A DNA stretch of 64,000 bases from Edolisoma coerulescens (lineage: Eukaryota > Chordata > Aves > Passeriformes > Campephagidae): NCBI GenBank assembly GCA_013397115.1, contig VWZW01004024.1, positions 620,504 to 684,503 of the forward strand. The letters run 5' to 3'. Shown in pieces: positions 58,101-64,000 of this stretch. Position numbers and translations under genes: made by a program. The notes beneath the pieces were generated by a model. That model was not told the DNA's origin and ran no database searches. It saw only the letters and a list, made by a program, of their open reading frames with translations. Position 1 is the stretch's first letter; every line of letters begins with the position of its first letter.

Positions 58101-60380
58101 TCAGCTTGTATTGCCCCAGGGCTCTGAGGTGAATTCCCTCCTTTGCAAGCAGGAAGGTTTCTAATCCAAGAGGAGCTTTCTTTCCAATCAGTTACTGGCT
58201 TGTTCCCATGCCAGCTGTTCCCTGTGATGTCAAGAAGTTTTAGACACAACTCCATCTCTGCCTGCACTTGCTCTCTGTAAATGGGTATGTAACACCTTTG
58301 TCTTCCACAGGTGAGCAAGGTACTCAGCCCCCCCTGAATGGAATTCCTGGAACCATTAATACATTGGGGAACAGCAGGAGCTCTACGACTACCTCGGAAA
58401 AGCCAGCAGAGGAGTGGCCAGACTGGAGTGAGCCAGAGGAGACAGACACTGAGAAAACTGTGAACATTCAAATTCAGTCCCGGGAGCTGCGGGGCAGCAC
58501 AGGACCTTATTTTGCTGATCATGATGTAGATGAGAAGCCTTGGGATGATTTTGAGCCCAGGAGCCCCAGTCCTAAACTGTCCTCAGGAAAGTGCCTCACT
58601 GTGACACACGCTGATGCAGTTGAAAGGCCTAGGCCTCTTCCAGGTACCCATCAACTGAGCAAAGAATTCAAAAGCCTAAGACTGAGCCCCCCCACAAAGT
58701 CTTGCCATGGGAACAGCTGGAGCAATGAAAAGTGGGACCATGAGGAACAACTAGGAGAAACTGTGTTGCCAAAAACCTTTCAGGAAAGGTTGAAGTCTTC
58801 ATCAGAGTCTGGCTTGGGAGAAGAATTCACGATCAAAGTGAAGAGGAAACCAGTGCACGACCCTGAGCTGGACTGGTTTGCTGACATGATCCCAGACATT
58901 AAACCTTCTTCTGCTCTTTTGATTTTACCTGAGGCGAGGACAGAAGCAGTTGTTCCCACTCACTCGGCTGGGGTGTCCAGCAGAGAAGGTGCCTCCCAGA
59001 ATGTGCTGTTTTCATCCAAATTTGCAGCAGCTGATGTGATTGAGGTAAGAGGCTTGAGGCAGGGAGGTTTAGGTGGCTACAGCCCTAAGAGGCTCCACAG
59101 CACACAGCAGCACACACGGTGCTGCAGCACAGCTGGCCAGATGAGTCTTTACCTGTGAATAAAAGGTGCTGAGCTCTGACTGATGCATCTTAGCAGGCAC
59201 CAGGTAATTCAGTGGGCACTTGATACAGCAAAGAGAGCTCTGTTAGGAAACAGTGAGGGAACGGACTCGATTTGTACATTACTAGAAGTACTAAGGAGTT
59301 TTAGCTCCAGCCTCTACTCTGTGCTGCTGTATCCTGGATGCAGGAATCCTGTGCTTTGTTAAGGAGAATCTTGGTTTGTCAGACAGGTAAAATAAGGCTG
59401 GATCCTGGCTGCTGAGCAGACACAGTCCCATGCTCAAACAGAGGGGGCTTTCAGGCACAGAGAATGCACAGGACTGAAGTGTTTTTCCTGGCTCTTCTAG
59501 AAAAACCTAATACCATTGTAAATTAAGGTCCAGGAAACCAGAACTTCTGGATGACATAGCAAAGCTTTTTGGGTGTGTTGTTTTCATGAAAGAAGAGCTG
59601 AAAACATTTCTCTATTTCAGAGACATGNAACTGGGGTTTTTTTAAGTAAGCAGATAAATCCCTGTAGCCCAATCATGGAGACTCCAAAGACTCCTGTTTC
59701 CTAGGAGGGGAGGCAGCATTCCCACTTCAACATGTAACTCCCTAAGGGAATAGGTGTTGACTTCAAGTTGTTTTGCTCATTCAGCCTCAAGAGAGCTACC
59801 CCAGGAATAGCAGGGAGCATAGGGAGAGGAGCCTGGGCTGTAAACTGAAGTTGTTTATGACATTTGAAAATGGCACAGTGTCCTGTGACAGAAGCACTTT
59901 CACGACCCCAACCCCATTTTGGGGGGGAAGGCAGTCACTACTGTGTCAGTGGGAGGGGGGGATCAAACTTAGAGTGTTAGAATACAGCAGGAAAACAGCT
60001 CTTTCCTAGGGCAAAAGAAATCATCTAATTTATAGCATCCTTTTTTAATGGAAAGTGGGTTTGATACAAGCAGTAAAAAGAAAATTAAGACTCCCTGTTA
60101 AGTCTGCTTTTGTCTTTAAGGTGATTCCTCGTGTAGTTCCAAGTTCTTTAAGACCATAAGCTGCAAATACTGGCACTTCGTTTTTGGGCTTTTGGCACCG
60201 TGGATGAATGCGCTGCCATCACAAGCCACACGGGCTCCTGCCTGGCTCCTGAGGCTGTGCTAAGCACACAGGTACATTCCACATGGCCTTAACGTTGATA
60301 ATTTTATGTGATTCTAGGCTGAAGCTACAGGCTGGGGTGAAGAAGAGGAGTTGAACTGGGAAGATGATACAAACTGGTAA
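49021..60380 (+). CDS. SCYL3: SCYL3 (SCY1-like pseudokinase 3, PACE-1), complete coding region
   Basis: Join of 49021-49185, 50015-50200, 50854-50967, 51478-51534, 52079-52181, 52717-52828, 53183-53260, 54672-54811, 55109-55296, 55627-55798, 57599-57742, 58311-59044 and 60318-60380. All introns are GT-AG and phases agree; 2,256 nt give 751 residues (human about 742). The start MGSENSALKSY matches human PACE-1 and carries the N-myristoylation Gly2. Residues 1 to about 250 form a kinase-like fold. The HRD Asp is Asn124, the catalytic-loop Lys is Cys126 and DFG is replaced by Gly142-Met-Glu, so catalysis is not expected. Residues about 250-450 are helical HEAT-like repeats (EVHEEHVRMVLLSHI, GLRDTSDSIVAITLHSLAVL). 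A disordered linker and an acidic Trp-rich tail (EEWPDWSEPEE, WGEEEELNWEDDTNW) follow. Human SCYL3 binds ezrin at Golgi and lamellipodia. Confidence 0.97.
49528..49838 (+). mobile_element. CR1 LINE, 5'-truncated
   Basis: Lies in the first intron after the SCYL3 start codon. Shows acaaggggaaatggcttcaa, ttagattaggtatc, gaagaaattcttctgagggt, ccctggcacagggtgcccag, aaggccaggctggacagggc and ccttccaacccagaccactc, ending in a tctatgattctg tail. Confidence 0.92.
50015..50200 (+). CDS. SCYL3: SCYL3 coding exon 2
   Basis: Residues 56-117: HLKTLRHPCLLRFLSCTVEA to LLALIFLHDR. Covers helix C through helix E of the kinase-like fold. The acceptor is gtttctggaag and the donor gtaggt. Confidence 0.96.
50854..50967 (+). 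CDS. SCYL3: SCYL3 coding exon 3 (degenerate catalytic loop)
   Basis: Residues 118-155: GNLTHNNVCLSSVFVSEDGH, then WKLGGMETV. The catalytic loop reads H-N-N in place of H-R-D, and DFG is G-M-E. This is direct evidence of a pseudokinase. The donor is gtaaga. Confidence 0.96.
51478..51534 (+). CDS. SCYL3: SCYL3 coding exon 4
   Basis: Residues 156-174: FLCQVKSVRDQSCIPCEEM, only 57 nt. It corresponds to the activation segment and the region of the APE motif. It carries three cysteines, including C168-I-P-C171, where I recall SIPPEE in human. The acceptor is gtccttccag and the donor gtgagt. Confidence 0.93.
52079..52181 (+). CDS. SCYL3: SCYL3 coding exon 5
   Basis: Residues 175-208 plus one base: SADFKILPSSYGHARDAYAF, then GTTVENLLTVLSDQ. 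HARDAYAFG is the helix-F region with its conserved Asp. The acceptor is attttcag and the donor gtgaga. Confidence 0.95.
52717..52828 (+). CDS. SCYL3: SCYL3 coding exon 6
   Basis: Residues 209-246: VSADTLSSFQQTLHCTLLNP and onward to SLLSHEFFR, the C-lobe end. A second AG six bases inside the exon (tttcag) could delete two residues in frame. Confidence 0.94.
53183..53260 (+). CDS. SCYL3: SCYL3 coding exon 7
   Basis: Residues 247-271 plus split codons: NDFLEVVNFLKTLTLKSEEE, then KTEFF. It links the kinase-like domain to the helical repeats. The acceptor is gtgcttag and the donor gtaagt. Confidence 0.95.
54672..54811 (+). CDS. SCYL3: SCYL3 coding exon 8
   Basis: Reads FLLDRVAGLSEELIASRLVP, LLLNQLVFAEPVAVKSFLPH and LLGPKK, the first HEAT-like helices. 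The acceptor is ggaatgcag and the donor gtgacc. Confidence 0.96.
55109..55296 (+). CDS. SCYL3: SCYL3 coding exon 9
   Basis: Residues 319-381: an EQSGESQTSCLLSPALF segment, then IPVLLKLFEVHEEHVRMVLL and ELKNIILPQ. HEAT-like repeats. GC-rich third positions. The donor gttaag lies 47 bases before a minus-strand CR1. Confidence 0.96.
55344..55455 (-). mobile_element. CR1 LINE 3' end, reverse orientation
   Basis: Reads in reverse: tttgggttggaagggacttt, catctcatctaaccccctgc, catgggcagggacaccttcc and actaggccaggttgctcaga. A short 3' remnant lying antisense inside the SCYL3 intron after coding exon 9. Confidence 0.92.
55627..55798 (+). CDS. SCYL3: SCYL3 coding exon 10
   Basis: Residues 382-438: VLLGLRDTSDSIVAITLHSL, then AVLVSLLGPEVVVGGERTKI and FKSSAPSF. 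Last helical repeat and a highly conserved block of the family. The donor is gtaaaa. Confidence 0.96.
57061..57170 (+). promoter_or_regulatory. TATA-like promoter-shaped segment inside a SCYL3 intron
   Basis: C-rich tract, then gatataagggc (TATAAG at 57,089-57,094), then cagtcagccttcagagcag about 25-30 bases on, where a start site would sit. A perfect 8-base inverted repeat follows (CCCATGCC / GGCATGGG, 57,154-57,170). It could be a solo-LTR remnant, an internal promoter or coincidence. Confidence 0.25.
57599..57742 (+). CDS. SCYL3: SCYL3 coding exon 11 (linker)
   Basis: 144 nt reading DSPSHGVSNQRSQTSRPLKS and onward to QDNPLASKT. Ser/Pro/Lys-rich and presumably disordered. Little conserved with human beyond DSP. 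Phase and splice sites (cctggcag, gtaaaa) support it. The human gene is alternatively spliced in this region. Confidence 0.85.
58311..59044 (+). CDS. SCYL3: SCYL3 coding exon 12 (long linker and tail)
   Basis: 734 nt. Contains EEWPDWSEPEETDTEKTVNI, later LGEEFTIKVKRKPVHDPELD and WFADMIPDIKPSSALLILPE, ending FSSKFAAADVIE. These blocks match the human C-terminal region, with low-complexity spacers between. The donor is gtaaga. Confidence 0.96.
60318..60380 (+). CDS. SCYL3: SCYL3 coding exon 13 and stop
   Basis: Reads AEATGWGEEEELNWEDDTNW then TAA. Matches the human ending EAEGWEEEGELNWEDNNW in spacing of Trp and acidic residues. The acceptor is gattctag. Confidence 0.95.
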   Translation, partial: AEATGWGEEEELNWEDDTNW

Positions 60381-60747
60381 CAGTTCTGAAAGAGACTAAG
60401 GCGATTTATGGTGCGTTGGATCCTGTGCCAGGAGTTGCTGCTTCCCCAGTAACAATGGATAAAGTACCTCAGTGCTGCTTTTGCCACAAGGCGGGCACTT
60501 GCTGCACAGCCATGAGAGCCCGTGGGGCCTGAGCTCTTGCCATGGATGCTCCTTCCCAGTCTGTGCCAAAAGCTGCAGGGGTGAGCCTGCACTAGAGCAA
60601 TATGCCCAGCTGTGGTGCTGCCACTGCTCCCAGAGAGAGGACAGTGTGATGGTGGTGATGGTGTGATGGTGCTGATGTGCTACTGGAGGCCAAGAGTGGT
60701 GTAGGAGATTGTTCCAGAACTCATCCCTGCCCTGAAAAACTGCTGAC

Positions 60748-60753
60748 AATAAA
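60748..60753 (+). terminator. AATAAA poly(A) signal, SCYL3 proximal
   Basis: Canonical hexamer 367 bases after the SCYL3 stop. The downstream sequence gtgcctttttcctttggttt, followed by more T, is a good GT/T-rich element. Confidence 0.7.
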
Positions 60754-60904
60754 TGAAAGTCACACTGAGTTTCTTGGTTAATGTGCCTTTTTCCTTTGGT
60801 TTTTTTGGGTTTTTTCCCCCAGAAAATTAAAACCCTTAGAAATGGCTCCTTTTAACTTTTCAGCTAAGAGATGATTTTAAGATGAATGTAGTTTATTCAA
60901 CTTA

Positions 60905-60910
60905 TTTATT
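60905..60910 (-). terminator. Possible FIRRM poly(A) signal (minus strand)
   Basis: TTTATT on the plus strand is AATAAA on the minus strand, about 610 bases after the FIRRM stop. Another TTTATT lies at 60,892-60,897. Inferred; no nearer canonical hexamer was noticed. Confidence 0.4.
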
Positions 60911-61015
60911 TCTGTTTGTATAGTTCTGTCAGTAGCACGAGAGGTGCTAGGAATCATACAGTGAATGACCACAAACTGCTTAAGCACCGTGTTCTTTCTG
61001 CTCTTAACTGTGACC

Positions 61016-61021
61016 AATAAA
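61016..61021 (+). terminator. AATAAA poly(A) signal, SCYL3 distal
   Basis: Canonical hexamer in gaccaataaagattattt. A second signal at 61,126-61,131 follows 110 bases on. Use of either would overlap the probable FIRRM 3' end. Confidence 0.5.
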
Positions 61022-61131
61022 GATTATTTTTAAAGCATCACCCTAGCGTGGAGTGGAACCAGCAGCAGAGGTATGTTCAGAGAACAGCAGCGAGCCTTAA
61101 ATTGTTATTTTTGAGTGTATTTTAAAATAAA

Positions 61132-61521
61132 GATAAAAACACCTACTGCCTGGTCACCTGTACATGACAGGAACAAGGTAACTGCTACTTTTACACCAGA
61201 TTCAAACCTCTCAGTATTCAGAATACAATATCATGAAATGTTTATCTCCACATAGTAGAAGAACAAGCAATATACAAACCCACAGCTCAGATGGCCCGTA
61301 GTGTCCACTCAAATCCATCAGTCCTTCCCAGCCACTGGCTGTGCAGGACAGGCCAGCACTGCGCCCCTCACTCCATGCTGGCACATGAACCAAGACCCAG
61401 TACTGCAGAGCATTGCCCTGTGTCACAGCTTTTTCTTCTGCAGCACTCCTGGCACAAAGGCACCTCTTCCCTCCCACCAGGGAGCTGAGCTGGTTCATTG
61501 TCCCCAAGCCCTGTGGAGCAC
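61132..61521 (-). other. FIRRM: FIRRM 3' UTR / convergent spacer
   Basis: Lies between the FIRRM stop and the last SCYL3 poly(A) hexamer. No coding frame is supported. Frames on the plus strand here are antisense shadows of the last FIRRM exon. Confidence 0.55.
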
Positions 61522-61707
61522 CTACCGCAAGCTGTCCCTGAGGGTGGCTATGGCCGCCTGCAGAGCCTCCAGCTTCACTGCAAGCCAGGCTGGGGGAGAC
61601 CCTTTCTGGAGCAGCAGCTTCACAGCCTCCACTGCCCCCTCCATCGTGCCTATTGCTGCCTTGTACTGCTCCTCAGAGGGTGGGTGACAGGCTCTTTTGG
61701 CCACAGG
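61522..61707 (-). CDS. FIRRM: FIRRM last coding exon and stop
   Basis: 61 codons plus TAG: PVAKRACHPPSEEQYKAAIG, later LLLQKGSPPAWLAVKLEALQ, ending ATLRDSLR. Acceptor aaatctgcag. The KGxxPAWL and EALQ block matches the human C-terminal helix pair. Confidence 0.92.
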   Translation of the reverse strand, partial: PVAKRACHPPSEEQYKAAIGTMEGAVEAVKLLLQKGSPPAWLAVKLEALQAAIATLRDSLR

Positions 61708-63848
61708 CTGCAGATTTAAGTAAACATGAAACATCATTTTAATACTGTACTTAAGGGATCAGTCTTCATCCAAATGCAAGAAACTCTTAGGTGGAACAGA
61801 GCTGCAAGACTCCCTTGTCCTGTGAGAGTTCTTGCTGCCTGGCAGGCACTACAAGACCATTAGGATATCATACTAAGAGCCAGGAGTGCACGTGTGACCT
61901 TTTTTTCTTAGAACATGGTGGGCAGCAAGACCATCTTAGCCTTTTCAGAGACTCCCCAGAACTGACAGAAATTAACAGTAGGCTGCAGATAGTTTATGAA
62001 GCGCACATACCTCTCCTGTTGACTCCAGTTCTCCATCCACTTTTAAAACCTGTGCACTCCAGGTAATCCTTTCTTGCTTCAGGCGTTCTGTTCGTGCTTC
62101 TCTTGTCTCTTCCACCTGCCTTGCCTAGGGAGAAAGCCCCAGGAGAGGTAACTAAACCCAGGCAGCATTACCAACCTTCATAGGCTCAATTTATATGCCA
62201 GAACAAAAAGGGAGGGAAGGAGAGATTTTACTGTGCAGTTTAAAGATTATTATTTCTCACACACTCTTCTGATCAGAAGATTGAAGTTATCTACAACTTT
62301 GGGTCAGCATTACTGGCAGCTATCAGTTCTTTTGTAAATTACCTCCTTGCCAAAAGCTGCTCAGCTGGAGAACCCTGCCTCAGGTTACAGCTCTTTCTCT
62401 TCCTCTCTTTCCCAGTGTCACTATTCTGCAGCAAAAGCCACCTGCTCTTAAGAGGATTTCTCCTAATATGCAAAAGGGACCGAGATGTTTCATACATGTT
62501 CATTCAGATTTCAGAAACTGATCCAAGAGAAATGGGGAAGGAAATCAAACCAAATTATCAAATCCTGTCTTTTTAATAGGTAACTTCTCTTCTTTCAAAA
62601 ATAACAGTGTAATTTAATAAGTATTTTTTGTTTAAGGAAGATAAATGCTTTGTTTTTAAGTTGGAAGTACTGGAGGAGGAGTGTGCATAGAGTGGTTGTT
62701 AATTCTCCTGATAAAAAAAAGTAGAAAAGTTCAACTTTATTTTAAAGTCATGCAGATAATGCAAGTGTAGACCCATGCTGTGTATTGCTTATAGAAGATG
62801 TACAGCATCAACTAAGACAGCAGTAAAATGGTTAAACAATATACATACCTTAGCCAGAAAATTAACAACTTTGTTCTTAGCTTCTTCAGAATTAAGGCAC
62901 CAAGGAACAACATCTTCATGTCCTGTTTCCTGTCAAAAATGTTATTGGTTGTTCAGTATATTCATGCTAACAAGGGAACAAAGTAGATGTTTCTGTGACA
63001 GTCCCTGCCCTCTTGCAACCAATCTAGCAACCAGTGCCTAATCTTTCTTCACTTCCACCAACTGCACTAGCCCTCAGTACTTTTAACGTGCAGTACTGTC
63101 TGTAACTAAGATCCAGATTGTGCAGTGAGGAGCAGCAAACATTTAAGACGGGAGAATTTCTGTACTATAGAACTTAAAAGAGTCAAATGCCTGCACCCAG
63201 AGTTGTGCTCTGCTCACCTCTGCAAAATGTGTGAATGCCTCCAGTGCATGCTGGTGAATCAGCCAGGTCTGGTCAGCCAGCAGAGAGGCAAACAGACAGG
63301 ACAGCTGGGGCACAACCTGCCTCTGCAACAGGAACAAACATCCATCAGTTCCCAAGAGTTAGCCGTGCATACCTCACCATGGTCATTTATTATTAAAGAA
63401 TCATTCTAAGACTGAGGGACAGGTTTGGGAAATGTGAGAGTGCTACTGCCCTGTCTAGCTAAAGAACCACTGTGAGGGAGGTGACATGTTCTATTCTCAC
63501 TTCTTGTTGCTTCTCACCAGGGAGAAAGGACTGGCATTTGAACCTCCAAGCATCTTGCATGCAACTCAGCACCTCTTGATGAAAAATAAATCTGCTGCAA
63601 TTAACCCAAGACAATTGTCCTGGCACTCCTGAATGCATTTAATGAACTCGATCCTTTAACTGTATATTTAAATAAAAGGCATATCTTTTTACCAAAAGAC
63701 AAGATAATTTCACTAAGGCCACAATTACATTTACCTGTGCTTCTTGTGGTATAAACACCTTTCCCATGGAAGACAGAAAATCCACCATTGCTAGACGGAC
63801 ATGATCTGGGGGATGCAGCTGGAGCAGGAATGACTGTAGTGCAAACAC
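61522..63848 (-). CDS. FIRRM: FIRRM (C1orf112), last five coding exons
   Basis: Minus-strand exons in order: 63848-63735, 63322-63218, 62929-62849, 62124-62011 and 61707-61522. All are phase 0 with GT-AG introns, giving 199 residues and a TAG stop. MVDFLSSMGKVFIPQEAQ, LFASLLADQTWLIHQHALEA and SEEAKNKVVNFLAK match the C-terminus of human C1orf112/FIRRM, as do PPAWLAVKLEAL and the final helical segment. FIRRM partners the AAA ATPase FIGNL1 and helps remove RAD51 during recombination and crosslink repair. Only the C-terminal helical region is here; upstream exons lie beyond 64,000. Gene order and opposing orientation to SCYL3 agree with the human locus. Confidence 0.93.
62011..62124 (-). CDS. 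FIRRM: FIRRM coding exon (second from end)
   Basis: 38 codons: ARQVEETREARTERLKQERI, then TWSAQVLKVDGELESTGE. Charged, coiled-coil-like and poorly conserved. Acceptor tttctccctag, donor gtatgt. Phase and charge pattern (RVKQE in human) support it. Confidence 0.85.
62849..62929 (-). CDS. FIRRM: FIRRM coding exon (third from end)
   Basis: 27 codons: ETGHEDVVPWCLNSEEAKNK, then VVNFLAK. Acceptor tttttgacag, donor gtatgt. Close to human EEIVPQCLSSEETKNKVVSF. Confidence 0.93.
63218..63322 (-). CDS. FIRRM: FIRRM coding exon (fourth from end)
   Basis: 35 codons: RQVVPQLSCLFASLLADQTW, then LIHQHALEAFTHFAE. Acceptor ctgttgcag, donor gtgagc. The LADxxWL-x-QH-LEAF-FAE pattern is shared with human. Confidence 0.93.
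63735..63848 (-). CDS. FIRRM: FIRRM coding exon (fifth from end)
   Basis: 38 codons: VFALQSFLLQLHPPDHVRLA, then MVDFLSSMGKVFIPQEAQ. The minus-strand acceptor is cttccacag and the donor gtaaat. No further exon is visible between here and 64,000. Confidence 0.92.
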
Positions 63849-64000
63849 CTGTGGAAGACAAACCCCAGAAAAGCTCCATCAGACAGACTGCAGGTGAAAA
63901 CTGTGCAGGCTTGTTGCCTTTGGATGTCCAGGGCTGGACAATCCGGGGGCTGCAACCTTCCTAGAGAAAGCGTCCCGCCAGAGAAGGGCTTTTCCAGAGG

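Larger units (their letters stand above)
49186..60317 (+). other. SCYL3: SCYL3 introns
   Basis: Twelve introns separate the thirteen coding exons in this interval. They hold two CR1 fragments (49,528-49,838 on +; 55,344-55,455 on -), a TATA-like segment in the 1.8 kb intron at 57,089, and one undetermined base at 59,628. No further gene is recognised. Confidence 0.85.
60381..61131 (+). other. SCYL3: SCYL3 3' UTR (alternative ends)
   Basis: Three AATAAA hexamers follow the stop codon (60,748; 61,016; 61,126). The first gives a 3' UTR of about 390 bases and is followed by a T/GT-rich stretch; the later ones would extend it towards FIRRM. Confidence 0.65.

Noticed and set aside
61301..61687. 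128-codon plus-strand frame opposite the FIRRM last exon
   Set aside because: Antisense shadow; the minus strand matches FIRRM with correct splice sites.
1..64000. A CRISPR array, toxin or defence cluster, or other prokaryote-style multi-gene system
   Set aside because: All coding sequence recognised belongs to three conserved vertebrate genes. No regularly spaced repeats or gene cluster are present.

Overview
The window is vertebrate nuclear DNA: short exons with GT-AG introns, no operons, and poly(A) signals after the last coding exons. Several 5'-truncated CR1 LINEs with the typical 3' end point to a bird (or close sauropsid). Three protein-coding genes are recognised from translated exons. 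Their order and orientation match the conserved KIFAP3-SCYL3-FIRRM (C1orf112) block of human 1q24.

Left part (1 to about 39,830, + strand): the 3' portion of KIFAP3, the cargo/adaptor subunit of heterotrimeric kinesin-2. Nine coding exons give the last 365 residues (C-terminal armadillo repeats and the tail). The upstream exons lie before the window. Introns are AT-rich and long; the last is about 18.5 kb. They hold degraded ancient repeats (two CR1/L3-like reverse-transcriptase scraps, one MIR-like SINE) and no other gene that I can support.

Middle (39,830 to 48,910): about 6 kb of intergenic DNA with CR1 copies, then a very GC-rich CpG island near 45.61-45.96 kb. This island is the likely SCYL3 promoter and non-coding first-exon region. 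It is joined to a 3'-truncated CR1 at an ambiguous base (N at 45,613).

Right part (48,911 to about 61,130, + strand): SCYL3 (PACE-1), complete, with thirteen coding exons giving 751 residues. It has an N-myristoylation-type start, a protein kinase-like domain lacking catalytic residues, a HEAT-like helical region and an acidic, tryptophan-rich tail.

Far right (61,522 to 63,848, - strand): the last five coding exons (199 residues) of FIRRM, a FIGNL1 partner in recombination. It converges tail to tail on SCYL3, with 1.1 kb between stop codons, and the mature 3' ends may overlap.

The genes are neighbours but not functionally linked as far as is known: microtubule transport, pseudokinase scaffold and DNA repair. 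I did not find a novel multi-gene system. The more interesting signals are local: a Cys-x-x-Cys in the SCYL3 activation segment, a changed GC-rich KIFAP3 C-terminal exon with two frame-compatible intron boundaries, two clusters of overlapping palindromes, and a TATA-like element inside a SCYL3 intron.
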